A stretch of DNA of 32,837 nucleotides from Caldilineaceae bacterium (GCA_023384495.1 JAHDWG010000023.1:1-32837), one strand, 5' to 3'. Positions 21,972-31,645 are shown, numbered from the stretch's first letter. Notes: generated from the letters alone by a model not told the origin. Numbers and translations: made by a program.

Positions 21972-24020
21972 ATGACCAGGCGCACACAGCAGGATAGGGT
22001 TTGGTTGCTCTTGCCGGTGTTGGCCGCGTTGGCGCTGCGCCTCTACCGGCTCGATACGCAAAGCCTCTGGTATGACGAAGCGGTGACGGCAGACCTGGCC
22101 CAGCGCACCGCCGCCGACCTCATCCACTGGACGGCCGGCGATATCCAGCCACCGCTCTATTATCTGATCATGGCCGGCTGGGCATGGCTTGCCGGGCTGA
22201 GCGAATGGAGCCTGCGTGCTCCCTCGGCCTGGTTTGGCGTGCTGGCCGCGCCGCTGCTGGCTGCCGTGACCATCCAGCTCACCGGTCGACGGGCGGCGGG
22301 TCTGCTTGCCGCATGGCTGGCTGCGCTCCATCCGCTCCTTGTCTATTATGGACAAGAGGCGCGCATGTACACCCTTTTGTTGGCGCTGGGGATCAGCGCC
22401 GTCTATTGCGCGCTGCGCATGACGGAGGAACGTGGCCGGGCTCTGTTTGGCGCAGGCTATGTGGCGGCAGCGACGGCCGCCCTCTATACCCATTACTTCG
22501 CCCTCTTTTTGTTGGGAGGGCTGGCCCTGGCGCTGCTGTGGATTCAACGACGGCGCGCGCCGGCGGGGGCGCAAGGAGGAAACGTCGTACCATACGGTAT
22601 GGTTTCGTTTGCGCATTCGGCCCCTCTGGCAGGGAACAGACTTGGGCGTGGGTTCGGCCCGCTGGCGCTCGCCAACAGCCTGGTGGCGCTGCTCTATCTC
22701 CCCTGGCTCGGCGTCATTGCCAACCAATGGGGAGGGGATCGCAGCTACTGGCAGGGCGCGTTCAAGGTGGGCGAGGCAGTGCGCAGCGTAGCCGTCACCT
22801 TTACCAGCGGCGAGGCCTTTCATGAGTCGATTGGGGTCTGGCTACTGATCCCCTATCTGCTGATTACGCTACTGGCGCTATGGCGCCTGCTGGGGCGGGC
22901 GCAATCGAGTGGCGAAACTGCCCAGGCCGACGCATCCACCCTGATGCTGGCCGGATTCTGGCTGCTGACGCCCGTGATCGGGGTATTGATGCTGGCCGCG
23001 CTGGCCCCCAAGTTTAATGCTCGCTATGGCCTGGTGGCGCTGCCGGGGCTGCTGCTGCTGTGGAGCGCAGGGCTGACGCGCTGGCCGGCGGTAGATCAGC
23101 GCATCGGGCGCGCCGGCAGGTCGACTTGGTGGGGCGCCCGGCTTGCCATCGCGCTGTTGCTCGTCGGCGCGCTGTGGGGCAACGCCCATTGGTTTTTCGA
23201 CCGCGCCTTTACCAAGGATGACTGGCGCGGCGTCGCCACGTTTCTGCGCCCCCGCCTTGCCCCCGACGAACGGGTTGTGCTGGTAAGTGGCCACGCCTAC
23301 CCGGCATGGAACTACTATGCGCCCGACATCCCCGTGGTGCGCCTGCCGGCCATCGACGTGCTTGATGTCGACGCCGTGCTGACGTTTGCCAACACGGTCG
23401 AGCCGCTGCGGGCGGCGTTCAATGAACAGACCGGCATGCACGGCGCATGGCTCGTGGGCTGGCAGGATGAGGTGGTGGACCCGACCGGGGTGACGCCGGT
23501 GCAACTGGAGTTGGGCGGGCGCGAGAAGGGTCAATCGGCCACCTTCTGGGGCATCGGCCTGCGCCGTTTTTCGCAGATTCGCCCCCACCGCATTGCCGAC
23601 GCCCCCCCGATCACCCAGCCGCGCGACGAGCGACTGGGTGGGCAAATTGGTCTGCTCGGCTATCACCTGATGGAGAATGGCGATCTGCTGTTCTTCTGGA
23701 AGCGGCTGGCCGACGATGCCCGGTTGGCCGACGACTATCAGATGACGGGTGAAACGGTGGACGCCGGCGGCGCCGTGGTGGCGCGCCTGGCTGACCGCCG
23801 CTTGTCAACCTACGGCTATCCGGTGACGCGCTGGCCCATGGGCGAAACGGTGATGGGCCACGTGCCGGCGGCGGATTGGCTTGGCCCTACGCCGGCGCTG
23901 GGCGCCTATACGCTGCGGCTGGGCGTCTACGGCGTCAGTGGGGGCCGCATCCAGCCGCTGCCCGCGGCGGATGGACGCACAGTGATTGACTTGCCCGTGA
24001 TGGTCACGGACATTGACTAA
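21972..24020 (+). CDS. GT39/GT83-type membrane glycosyltransferase
   Basis: This 682-residue multi-pass enzyme is of the PMT/ArnT superfamily. After the first membrane segment the catalytic acidic pair appears in SLWYDEAVTA (D35, E36). PLYY, HPLLVYYGQEARMY and many hydrophobic segments to about residue 400 follow. The C-terminal 270 residues are a soluble, probably extracytoplasmic domain. These enzymes transfer a sugar from a polyprenyl-phosphate donor to a protein, lipid or glycan outside the inner membrane. Acceptor and sugar are unknown. I chose the ATG at 21972 with GGAGG 12 bases upstream; an earlier in-frame ATG at 21900 has no ribosome site and adds 24 basic residues. A 111-bp gap precedes the lipoprotein gene. 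Confidence 0.82.
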   Translation: MTRRTQQDRVWLLLPVLAALALRLYRLDTQSLWYDEAVTADLAQRTAADLIHWTAGDIQPPLYYLIMAGWAWLAGLSEWSLRAPSAWFGVLAAPLLAAVTIQLTGRRAAGLLAAWLAALHPLLVYYGQEARMYTLLLALGISAVYCALRMTEERGRALFGAGYVAAATAALYTHYFALFLLGGLALALLWIQRRRAPAGAQGGNVVPYGMVSFAHSAPLAGNRLGRGFGPLALANSLVALLYLPWLGVIANQWGGDRSYWQGAFKVGEAVRSVAVTFTSGEAFHESIGVWLLIPYLLITLLALWRLLGRAQSSGETAQADASTLMLAGFWLLTPVIGVLMLAALAPKFNARYGLVALPGLLLLWSAGLTRWPAVDQRIGRAGRSTWWGARLAIALLLVGALWGNAHWFFDRAFTKDDWRGVATFLRPRLAPDERVVLVSGHAYPAWNYYAPDIPVVRLPAIDVLDVDAVLTFANTVEPLRAAFNEQTGMHGAWLVGWQDEVVDPTGVTPVQLELGGREKGQSATFWGIGLRRFSQIRPHRIADAPPITQPRDERLGGQIGLLGYHLMENGDLLFFWKRLADDARLADDYQMTGETVDAGGAVVARLADRRLSTYGYPVTRWPMGETVMGHVPAADWLGPTPALGAYTLRLGVYGVSGGRIQPLPAADGRTVIDLPVMVTDID

Positions 24021-24131
24021 ACAACATGACCTACGCAGCGCCCGATGATGATCAAGCGTGACAATTCCGTCAATGAGCAAACCTTCTGTCAAGGCTTGCG
24101 TAAGCCCTATGAAAAGCAAAGTTTTCCAACT

Positions 24132-25430
24132 ATGATTCGTTTGTATTGGCTTCTGCTTGTCTGCCTGCTGACCCTGGCCGGCTGCGGCCAGCTCGACCCT
24201 GCGTTCGGGCCGCTGCTCTACAATGTCAGCGTTGCGCCCGATGCCATCAGCCCCAACGCCGACGGCAACCAGGATGTGACTGAGATTTCCTATAGCTTGC
24301 GGCGGGTTGCCGCCGTCAGCATCTATTTTGAGGACGAGGCTGGTGAGCGCCACTTTTTCCGCCGCGAACGTCGCCGCTCGTCCGGCAGCTACAATGTGCA
24401 GTGGGGTGGGGTGGTTGACCACGTTGCCGTTGTGGAGACCGACTATGGCCCACAAGAGATTCTCAGCCGGGTGCTGCCTGATGGGCGCTACACCTGGGTG
24501 ATCGAGGCCACCGGCGACGACGGCAACACCGAAATGGCCAGCGGCATGATCAGCTTGCAAGACGGCGATACGGAGTTGCCCGAGCTGCACAATTTTGCGG
24601 TCGTGCCCCAGATTTTTACACCCAACCAAGACGGCATTGACGACCGGGTCAGCATCAGCTACTATCTGACCAAAGATGTCACGAATGCGCCACTGGTCTA
24701 TCTTGTGGACCCAGAAGCCCCCGACGTGCGCTATTTTCTGGCCGAAAAACCGGCGCTGGTCAAGCCCAATGAGCGCGGTTACCATGAGTTCGACTATGAT
24801 GGCGGCGTCGACCTCAACGCCGAGCCGCCGCCCGACGGCGTCTATCACGTCGTCGGTGAGGTGCGCGATGCCGCCGGCAACGCCGTGCGCGTTGTGCGCG
24901 AGCTGACCATCGTCGAAGGGGGCAAGCCGCGCGCCGACGTGGCCCAGGGTGAAATCGACTGGGACGGCGAGATGAACCGGGTTGTGGCCACGCCGCTGGG
25001 GGGGAAACTCTGTTTTAAGGCGATTGTCACCAACGAGGGCGTCGTGCCCATCCGCACTACCGGGCCGTGGCCAGGTCAGGAATATCGCTTCACCGAAAAC
25101 GTCAACACCCTGGCCGCGCGCGAAGATGAGGCATGGTACCAGCAGGCCGGTGTCTGGCGGTTTGGGGTCAATTTCGACACCACCGGCGTCGACTTTCCGT
25201 TCCGCTGGGCGATTGGGCGGCAGGCGGATCTGGAACGGCGCATCGACAGCCGCGGGCGTGAACAGTGGTATTTGCTGCCCGGCAAATCGGGCGAAGTGAG
25301 TGGGTGCATTGTGTTCGACGAAGCGCCGCCGCGCGGCACCAATTTCTGGTGGGGGGGTCTGATCCATGAATTTGTGGCGGTCGTCAACAACAACATCGAC
25401 CGCATTAGCGTCCAGGTTGGCGCGCCCTAG
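24132..25430 (+). CDS. Lipoprotein with two FlgD/CHU_C-like Ig repeats
   Basis: This 432-residue exported protein has a lipoprotein signal (MIRLYWLLLVCLLTLAGC, lipid Cys at 18). Two related beta-sandwich units begin with near-identical motifs: ISPNADGNQDVTEISYSL (39-56) and FTPNQDGIDDRVSISYYL (162-179). The SPNxDGxxD pattern is typical of FlgD-Ig and CHU_C-like domains, with Asp-rich turns that may bind calcium. The remaining 200 residues are beta-rich and unassigned. I chose the ATG at 24132 because it starts the signal peptide; the frame extends 29 residues upstream without one. It sits between the GT39 and GT2 genes, so it may be a surface anchor or a substrate of the glycosylation system. 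Exact function unknown. Confidence 0.75.
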   Translation: MIRLYWLLLVCLLTLAGCGQLDPAFGPLLYNVSVAPDAISPNADGNQDVTEISYSLRRVAAVSIYFEDEAGERHFFRRERRRSSGSYNVQWGGVVDHVAVVETDYGPQEILSRVLPDGRYTWVIEATGDDGNTEMASGMISLQDGDTELPELHNFAVVPQIFTPNQDGIDDRVSISYYLTKDVTNAPLVYLVDPEAPDVRYFLAEKPALVKPNERGYHEFDYDGGVDLNAEPPPDGVYHVVGEVRDAAGNAVRVVRELTIVEGGKPRADVAQGEIDWDGEMNRVVATPLGGKLCFKAIVTNEGVVPIRTTGPWPGQEYRFTENVNTLAAREDEAWYQQAGVWRFGVNFDTTGVDFPFRWAIGRQADLERRIDSRGREQWYLLPGKSGEVSGCIVFDEAPPRGTNFWWGGLIHEFVAVVNNNIDRISVQVGAP

Positions 25431-25449
25431 CCAGCTTACAATCCATCCC

Positions 25450-26511
25450 ATGCATCTTGCAGTCGTTATTCTCAACTACAACACGCGTGAGCTGCTGCGC
25501 CAATGTTTGCGCAGCATCCTCGACGCGGCTGCCGCCAGCGCCGGTCAACTGACGGTAATCCCCCTGGTGGTGGACAGCGCCAGCAGCGACGGCAGCGCGG
25601 CCATGGTCGCGGCGGAGTTTCCAGACGTTCCGCTGCTGGCGTCGCCCGAAAACTTGGGCTACACCGGCGGCAACAACCTGGCGCTGCACCGTTTGGGGTT
25701 TGCGGTGGAGGCGCCTTCGTCGTCACTGATGCTGCCGGCGCCATTGCCCAAGCCCGACTACGTGCTGCTGCTGAACGCCGACACGACCGTCGCGCCCGAC
25801 GCCCTGGGCGAAATGGTGTGCGCGCTCGAAGCGCACCCGGCGGCCGGCGCGTGTGGCGCACGCCTTTGCTATGGCGACGGTTCCTTTCAACACGGTGCGT
25901 TCCGCTTTCCATCGTTGGCGCAACTGGCGCTCGACCTCTTTCCGCTGGCGACATGGCCGGGCATTCGGCATCTGGCCGCGCGCCTCTACGAGAGCCCGAT
26001 CAACGGGCGCTATCCGCGCGCCTGGTGGCAGCAGTGTGCGCCCTTTGCCGTCGATTTTGTGTTGGGCGCGGCGCTCCTGGCGCGCGGCGCAGCGATCGAC
26101 CAGGTGGGGGGGCTGGACGACGGCTACTTCATGTATTGCGAAGAGATGGACTTGTGTCTGCGGCTGGCCGAGGCGGGCTGGAAAGTTCTCGCCGCGCCCA
26201 GCGCCCAGGTAGTTCATTACGAGGGCCAGAGCAGCCGGCAGGTGCGCTGGCCGGCCTATGAACGGCTCTGGCGGAGCCGGCTCCGATTCTACGCCAAACA
26301 TGCCCATCGCTACCCGGCGGGCTATGGTTGGCTGGTCCGGCGGCTGATTGGGCTGGGGATGGCGTGGCGCGCCAGGGTGGCCATGCGCCGCTTCGCCCGG
26401 GGCGCGCTGACGGGGATCGAAGCCCAGGCAGAGTTGAATGCGTATCAGGCCATCCGCGCCCTAACCCATGCGCCCCCATCGGCGCTCATGCAGCCTCACC
26501 AGGAGCGGTAA
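25450..26511 (+). CDS. GT2 family glycosyltransferase (rhamnosyltransferase-like)
   Basis: This 353-residue GT-A enzyme has the nucleotide-sugar site in order: VVILNYNT at 5-12, VDSASSDGS at 41-49, ENLGYTGGNN at 67-76, LLNADT at 107-112 (metal-binding acidic motif), and YCEEMDLCLRLAEAGW near 233-248 for acceptor binding and catalysis. This is the wbbL/RfbN-like group that adds rhamnose or other deoxysugars to lipid-linked glycans at the cytoplasmic face. The actual sugar is unknown. The ATG at 25450 lies 19 bp after the lipoprotein stop, so the genes are likely co-transcribed. The open frame continues upstream into the previous gene without homology. Confidence 0.88.
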   Translation: MHLAVVILNYNTRELLRQCLRSILDAAAASAGQLTVIPLVVDSASSDGSAAMVAAEFPDVPLLASPENLGYTGGNNLALHRLGFAVEAPSSSLMLPAPLPKPDYVLLLNADTTVAPDALGEMVCALEAHPAAGACGARLCYGDGSFQHGAFRFPSLAQLALDLFPLATWPGIRHLAARLYESPINGRYPRAWWQQCAPFAVDFVLGAALLARGAAIDQVGGLDDGYFMYCEEMDLCLRLAEAGWKVLAAPSAQVVHYEGQSSRQVRWPAYERLWRSRLRFYAKHAHRYPAGYGWLVRRLIGLGMAWRARVAMRRFARGALTGIEAQAELNAYQAIRALTHAPPSALMQPHQER

Positions 26512-26536
26512 CGCGCCGAGGCCGGGAACCCGCACC

Positions 26537-27289
26537 ATGCACCAACTCGTTGCCGTGATCCTGACCAAAGATGAGTCGCGCCACATTGGCGACTGTGTGG
26601 GGGCCGTCCGCCCGTGGGTGGATGCGGTCGTGGTGTGGGATTCGCTGAGCCATGACGGCACGCAAGGGTTGGCGCAGGCAGCCGGCGCCCTCGTGGTAGA
26701 GCGACCTTTCGACAACTATTCGGGTCAACGCCAGGCCGCGCTGGATGGCGTAGAGGCCGAGTGGGTGCTCTTTGTCGACGCCGACGAGCGCGTCACCCCG
26801 GCGCTTGGCCAGGAGGTGCGGTCGCAGATCGACAGCGGCGGCGCAAATGGCTATTGGATTCCCCGTCGCAACCTCATCGTGGGGCGCGAGATGCGTTTTG
26901 GGGGTTATTATCCCGACTATCAGTTACGGCTCTTGCGGCGCGCTGCGGCGCGCTATGACTTGAACCGCGTGGTGCATGAATATGCCGAGGTCGAAGGGGA
27001 AGTGGGTTGGCTCAAGGCGCCGTTTATCCATTACAACTACGAGAGTTGGGCGCAGTTTCACCGCAAACAGCGGGCCTATGCACGCTATGAAGCAATGATT
27101 TTGGCCGGCAAAGGGATTCGCCCGCGCCTGCACAATTTTATTTTGCAACCGTGGCGCGAATTTGTCCGCCGCTTTCTCACGCTGGCCGGCTGGCGCGATG
27201 GATGGCGCGGGCTGCGGCTGGCTCTACTCCTTGCCTGGTATTATGGGTTCATGCCATACTGGCTGCTTTGGCGACAGCGGGGAGCGTAA
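26537..27289 (+). CDS. GT2 glycosyltransferase, LgtF/WaaE-like
   Basis: This 250-residue enzyme is of the short GT2 group that includes LPS-core beta-1,4-glucosyltransferases. Motifs: AVILTKDESRHI at 6-17, WDSLSHDGT at 34-42 and LFVDADERV at 78-86, then YYPDYQLRLLRR and NRVVHEYAEVEG. A C-terminal hydrophobic stretch (about 225-245) suggests membrane association. It lies 25 bp after the other GT2 gene, and the block of four to five genes probably assembles one surface glycan. Its last 41 bp overlap the 3' end of the kinase gene on the opposite strand, and no terminator is visible there. Confidence 0.87.
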   Translation: MHQLVAVILTKDESRHIGDCVGAVRPWVDAVVVWDSLSHDGTQGLAQAAGALVVERPFDNYSGQRQAALDGVEAEWVLFVDADERVTPALGQEVRSQIDSGGANGYWIPRRNLIVGREMRFGGYYPDYQLRLLRRAAARYDLNRVVHEYAEVEGEVGWLKAPFIHYNYESWAQFHRKQRAYARYEAMILAGKGIRPRLHNFILQPWREFVRRFLTLAGWRDGWRGLRLALLLAWYYGFMPYWLLWRQRGA

Positions 27290-28934
27290 ACGAGAAGCGA
27301 CTGCCCCCACCCGGCAGGGACTCGGCGCCTACCTGGCCGCCAAGCCGATCGACAATGCGCTGGACAATCGACAGCCCCAACCCGTGGCCGTTGCTGGAGC
27401 GGCGGCGACGGGCCTGTGGGTGAAAGATGGCCATCGGGTTATCAATAGCAAGACCGGGGCCGTTGTCTTGGACCCAATAGCGCACGATGCCGTTTTCGCC
27501 CTCATCAAAGCCCAATACGAGATGGGGCGGACGACCACCGTATTTGATGCCATTGCTTAGATAGTTATACCAGACTTCTTCCAGCCAGGGGCTGTAGCCA
27601 AGCGCCAGGGGCCAGTTGTCGGGGAAGACGATTTCGGCGCGATATTCAGCCACCATATTGGCCATCCGTCGCACCACCGATTCAGTGACCTGCGCCATGT
27701 CCACCGGTTCTAGTTCGACCTCTTCGTTCGTCCCTACACTGGCGAGCAGCAGGAGCGCATCCACAATGCTACTCATTTTGATCCCATATTCGACAATCGT
27801 GTTGAGGCTTTCTTGAACCGTCTCGATTGGAAACGCAGCAAAATCGTCGCGTAGCATATCAGCATAGCCGACCACCATGGTGAGGGGGTTTTTGAGGTCG
27901 TGGGCAACGGAATAGGCGAAGGCATCCAGCGCGTCGTTCTGCACTTCCAGCAGGTCGCGCTGCTGGCTGACCGAGGCCATCAGGCGGGCATTCTCGATGG
28001 CATTGGCGGCGTAGGCAGCCACTGTGCCGGCAACTTCCTGGTCGCGCTCGTTGAAGTGGCCGGCCAGTTTGTTGACAAATTCGAGCACACCGATAACCCG
28101 GTCGCGGGTAATGAGCGGCACCGCCAGGATCGACATCGTGTTGTAGCCCGTCTTCCCATCCACCACGGCGGAAAAGCGGGGGTCGCGGTCGACAGCCTGC
28201 ACATTGACGGGCTGACCGTGCTGCGCTACCCAGCCAACGACCCCCTGCCCCAGATTCATGCGCGGCGCATTCGGCGTGATATCCTTGCCATCGAGGTACA
28301 TGGCTGCGCACACCAATTCGCGCTGGTCACTGTCACTCCACAACCAGACGGAACTTCCCTCCGTCACCACGATCTCGGTAATGGTCTGCACCAATTGCGA
28401 GATGACCTGTTCCAGATTAAGCGTCGAGGTCAGCAGATGCGCCAACCGGGTCAACAACAGCAGGTTGCGATTGTCTTGGCGAAGCGATTCGAGCGCCATC
28501 TCGGCAGCGCGGCGGCGGCTCTGTTCCTCAAGTAGACGACTGATGGTCTGTGCGAGCAGGTGGGCATGAACGTCGATATCGCCGGGGAAGAGATAGTCCG
28601 CCGCTTCCAGAAGGGCTGGCGAGGGGGCGTGCTGCGGGTTGGCCGGCCCCGTAACCAGGAGCAGTATCGGGGAGTGAGGGTAAGCACCCCATGTCGAGAA
28701 TGGGGCAGCCGCCGCCACGGTTGTGTCGGTTGTGTTCAACACGACAAGGTCGTAGGAGCTCTGCGCGGCTTGCGCCAACACGGGCGAAGCGCCATCCGCT
28801 ATGTCGACACGACACCCTTGGTGCTGAAGCAGCGCACGCAAGCGCGCGGCAGCCTGCGGGGCGCCTACGTAGAGGATCCGCCACTGCCCTTTCTTGTCTG
28901 CGGGCGCCCCTTCCGAATGTCGCGTCATACGCAT
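27249..28934 (-). CDS. Pseudo-receiver / GAF / histidine kinase
   Basis: This 561-residue cytoplasmic kinase begins with a receiver-like domain (about 18-135) in which the phosphoacceptor position is Asn (VVLNTTD, N67) and the conserved Lys is missing, so it cannot be phosphorylated normally. A GAF domain follows (about 163-320), then a phosphotransfer domain with H345 in SVAHDLKNPL, and an intact ATPase domain (NYLSNGIKYGG, VQDNGPGL, GHGLGLSI). The GAF domain probably senses a small ligand or redox state. The ATG at 28934 overlaps the sbcC stop by one base (TGATG), and GTG codons just upstream are alternative starts. No response regulator is adjacent. Translational coupling with a DNA-break repair gene is unusual and could indicate damage signalling, or simple gene packing. 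Confidence 0.88.
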   Translation of the reverse strand: MRMTRHSEGAPADKKGQWRILYVGAPQAAARLRALLQHQGCRVDIADGASPVLAQAAQSSYDLVVLNTTDTTVAAAAPFSTWGAYPHSPILLLVTGPANPQHAPSPALLEAADYLFPGDIDVHAHLLAQTISRLLEEQSRRRAAEMALESLRQDNRNLLLLTRLAHLLTSTLNLEQVISQLVQTITEIVVTEGSSVWLWSDSDQRELVCAAMYLDGKDITPNAPRMNLGQGVVGWVAQHGQPVNVQAVDRDPRFSAVVDGKTGYNTMSILAVPLITRDRVIGVLEFVNKLAGHFNERDQEVAGTVAAYAANAIENARLMASVSQQRDLLEVQNDALDAFAYSVAHDLKNPLTMVVGYADMLRDDFAAFPIETVQESLNTIVEYGIKMSSIVDALLLLASVGTNEEVELEPVDMAQVTESVVRRMANMVAEYRAEIVFPDNWPLALGYSPWLEEVWYNYLSNGIKYGGRPPHLVLGFDEGENGIVRYWVQDNGPGLAIDNPMAIFHPQARRRRSSNGHGLGLSIVQRIVDRLGGQVGAESLPGGGSRFSFTLPAVAKAASMA

Positions 28935-31645
28935 CACTCACCACCCACAATCATACTGGCGCCGTTGACGCGCTCGATCCGGATCAAATGTTGCGTCGCC
29001 TGTTCAAAGGTATCATCGTGGCTGATGACAAAGAGCTGGCGAAAGCCGCGAATATCCAGAATCTGGCGTGCGAGTGAATCGCGTCGAGTCTCATCCAAAT
29101 TGGTTGTCGGTTCGTCAAAAAATGCAACGTTAATATTACTCATTTCGCGCAAGAGAGCAAGCCGAACCGCCAACGCTGCGCACATCTGTTCACCACCCGA
29201 AAGTTGGGCAAACTGGCGCCGGCGGCCCTCCACCTCCAACGAGATCCCATAATCGTCATGCCAAATCAGGCGGCGCGTATAGTCCTGCATCATGTCACAA
29301 AAGAACTCATCAGCGCGGCTGCTGACCTGCTGAATCAATGCCTTGGTCACCTGCGGCCCCGCCTTCTTGAGCAAGTCGCGCATGGCGGCCAATGTTTCCT
29401 CTTGATGCTGGATACGCGACTTGGTCGCCTCTTGCTCGGCCAGTTCGGCCTCTTGCGCCTGAAGAAGAGCGCACTCCTGTTCATCCGCCTGCTGCTGGCG
29501 CTGAAGCAAGGTTTGTTGTGCATTCAGCGCAGCCTGATCGGCGCGCAACTGCCGCTCTTCGCCCACGGCCCGTTCCAGCGCCGCCGGGTCGAACTGCGCC
29601 GCCACCGCGGCCAATTCGGCTGCCAACTTTTCCGCTTCGGCAACCGCCTGGCCATGCAGGGTCCGTCTTTGGGTAAGCTCCGCAGAACGCTCTTCCACAC
29701 TTGCGGCCAGTTGTCGGTGGGTCAGCACGGCCTGATAGGCTGGCTCGCTATCGCGCAATTCAGCCCCCACCTTGTCGAGAAGCTGGTCCAGATCAGCAAA
29801 TGGGCCAAGCGCGGCGTCACACTCGCCTAACTGGCCTTCGAGCGTCGCCCGCTGTTCGTTCTGGGCGCGTCGCTGGCGCTCGATATCGCTTCGGCGCGCG
29901 GCCACGGTTGTCGCGACATCGAAACGGCGCCTTGGGTTGCCCAGCGCCGCCAGTTGTTGCTGCAAGTCGGCGATCTCTTTGGTTGCGCCCTGCAAGGTGT
30001 CGACACGTGCGGTTGCCTTCTGTAGGACCGATTCGGCCTCTTGCAGCTCTTGCGCAACCTGGTGATGTTCATCGGCCCGCGGCAGCCGCATGAGCGCCTT
30101 TTGCGCCTGTTGGCGCGCCGCTTCTTGTGCGCTTTGCGCCGCCTCGTCGCGTTTGATCTGCTCGGCGACCTGTTTGTATTCGGCGCGCATCTCCCCAATC
30201 CGCGTTTCGTTGCGCGCTAACATGGCCCGCCGATGGGTTTCGCTCAGGGGCTGTTCGCAGACCGGACAGAGCGCCGTGCTGACATCGGCCAATGCCTGGT
30301 TCTGTTTTGCAATGGCGTCGGCCGCGTGTTTGAAGCTGGCCAGTTGCTCTTTGGCAGCGTCGACCGCAGATCGGCGAGCGGCGATCTCTTGGTCCATTGT
30401 GAGGATCTGTGACTCCAGCCCGGCAACCTGTGCAAGCTGGTTGCCCAGGGTTGTCAGCCGTTCGGTCAGACGCGCAACCTGTTGTTGATGGGTGGCGACC
30501 TGCTGTGTGGCGTCGTCGAGTTGGGTCTGCTTTTGCTGCGCCAGCGCCAGCGTTTGTTCCAGTTGGTTTTGCTCGGCAAGCGCGGGCGAGAGCGCGGCCT
30601 CCGTGGTTTCCGCTTCGGCGACCGTGGCCAGCTCGCGGTTGGCTGCATCCAGCGCCGCCTCAACCTGCGCCAGGCTGCGGGCCAGTTCGGCGCGTTGACG
30701 CTCCAGTTGCTGTCGTTGGCGCGCTTGGGCGTCCAGCGCTTGACGGCTGGCCTGGGCGGCCAGATACTGATCGTAACCGGCCTGTTGCTCCTGCACGAGG
30801 GTTCGGGCTTGTTCGGCCTGACGCAGCGCGAGGGCAGCCGCCTCAACCTGGGCTGCGAGCGTCTGGATGCGCGCCTCTGCCTGCGTCCGCTGATTGTGCA
30901 GCGTGGTCACCGTCTGTTGAGTGCGCTCGAGGGCAATACGCTGGGATTCGACCACGGCAAGATGGGCGGCCTGTTGGGCAAGCCGGGTTGTCAGCACGGC
31001 CAGTTCACGCTGCCGCTGCTGGATCGCGTCTTGAAGGGGGGAGAGCCGTTCCAAGCGGGCGGTAAGGGTTGCGATTTCCACGTCCAGCGCCTGACGCCGT
31101 TCGCGCAGCAGGGTGGCGGGTTCGCGCAGCCGGTCGGCGGCGCGGCCATATTCCTCCACTTGCAGCAAGCGGTCGAAGGTGGGCTTTCGTCTGCTCGGCG
31201 TGTCCAAAAAGATGGCGGTGAATGCGCCCTGCGGCACGCCCACGGCGTCGCGAAAGAGCGAGGGCAGGTCGGATTCGGCCTCGACCCCCATCTGGCGGCG
31301 GAGGAAGCGCAGCACATCGGCGCGGCCCTCACAGACCTTCAGTTGCAGCTCGGGGTCAAAGATTCGATATTGGGTAGAGGCGCCACAGCGACGGATGACA
31401 TGATAGACCCGGTCATCGACGCTGCTGTGAAACACCACGGTGATTTCAGCGCTGTCGGCCCCTTCGCGCACAAAGTCGTCATATTTGTAGCCCAGGGCGT
31501 CAAAGAGTACAAAGCCAATTGCTTCGAGGATGGTGCTTTTGCCCGCGCCGTTATGGCCGACGATCGCGTTGACGCCCTCAGCAAACGCGACATGCCCATG
31601 TTCATAGCTTTTGGTGTTTGAGAGGGTTAACGAGAGAATCTGCAT
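28934..31645 (-). CDS. sbcC: SbcC/Rad50-type DNA repair ATPase
   Basis: This 903-residue SMC-like protein partners SbcD (Mre11) in opening and trimming DNA ends and hairpins. The N-terminal ATPase half has Walker A GHNGAGKST (30-38). Long coiled coils rich in Gln, Ala and Glu run from about 170 to 770, interrupted at the zinc hook CPVC (C460, C463). The C-terminal half has signature LSGGEQM near 815 and Walker B VAFFDEPTTNLDE near 845. The length is close to archaeal Rad50 and below E. coli SbcC (1048). The ATG at 31645 lies 19 bases inside the end of sbcD, so the two are translationally coupled. Confidence 0.95.
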   Translation of the reverse strand: MQILSLTLSNTKSYEHGHVAFAEGVNAIVGHNGAGKSTILEAIGFVLFDALGYKYDDFVREGADSAEITVVFHSSVDDRVYHVIRRCGASTQYRIFDPELQLKVCEGRADVLRFLRRQMGVEAESDLPSLFRDAVGVPQGAFTAIFLDTPSRRKPTFDRLLQVEEYGRAADRLREPATLLRERRQALDVEIATLTARLERLSPLQDAIQQRQRELAVLTTRLAQQAAHLAVVESQRIALERTQQTVTTLHNQRTQAEARIQTLAAQVEAAALALRQAEQARTLVQEQQAGYDQYLAAQASRQALDAQARQRQQLERQRAELARSLAQVEAALDAANRELATVAEAETTEAALSPALAEQNQLEQTLALAQQKQTQLDDATQQVATHQQQVARLTERLTTLGNQLAQVAGLESQILTMDQEIAARRSAVDAAKEQLASFKHAADAIAKQNQALADVSTALCPVCEQPLSETHRRAMLARNETRIGEMRAEYKQVAEQIKRDEAAQSAQEAARQQAQKALMRLPRADEHHQVAQELQEAESVLQKATARVDTLQGATKEIADLQQQLAALGNPRRRFDVATTVAARRSDIERQRRAQNEQRATLEGQLGECDAALGPFADLDQLLDKVGAELRDSEPAYQAVLTHRQLAASVEERSAELTQRRTLHGQAVAEAEKLAAELAAVAAQFDPAALERAVGEERQLRADQAALNAQQTLLQRQQQADEQECALLQAQEAELAEQEATKSRIQHQEETLAAMRDLLKKAGPQVTKALIQQVSSRADEFFCDMMQDYTRRLIWHDDYGISLEVEGRRRQFAQLSGGEQMCAALAVRLALLREMSNINVAFFDEPTTNLDETRRDSLARQILDIRGFRQLFVISHDDTFEQATQHLIRIERVNGASMIVGGE

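Noticed and set aside
21822-22823. A 333-codon minus-strand frame opposite the GT39 gene
   Set aside because: Low-complexity Arg/Gln/Pro/His-rich translation, no motif, antisense to a conserved membrane enzyme.
23805-25475. A 556-codon minus-strand open frame opposite the lipoprotein gene and the end of the GT39 gene
   Set aside because: It runs antisense to well-supported genes with a signal peptide and family motifs, shows no family motif itself, and long antisense frames are expected in GC-rich DNA.
30482-31621. A 379-codon plus-strand frame opposite sbcC
   Set aside because: Leu/Gln/Gly-rich shadow of the coiled-coil coding strand; sbcC has all its catalytic motifs.
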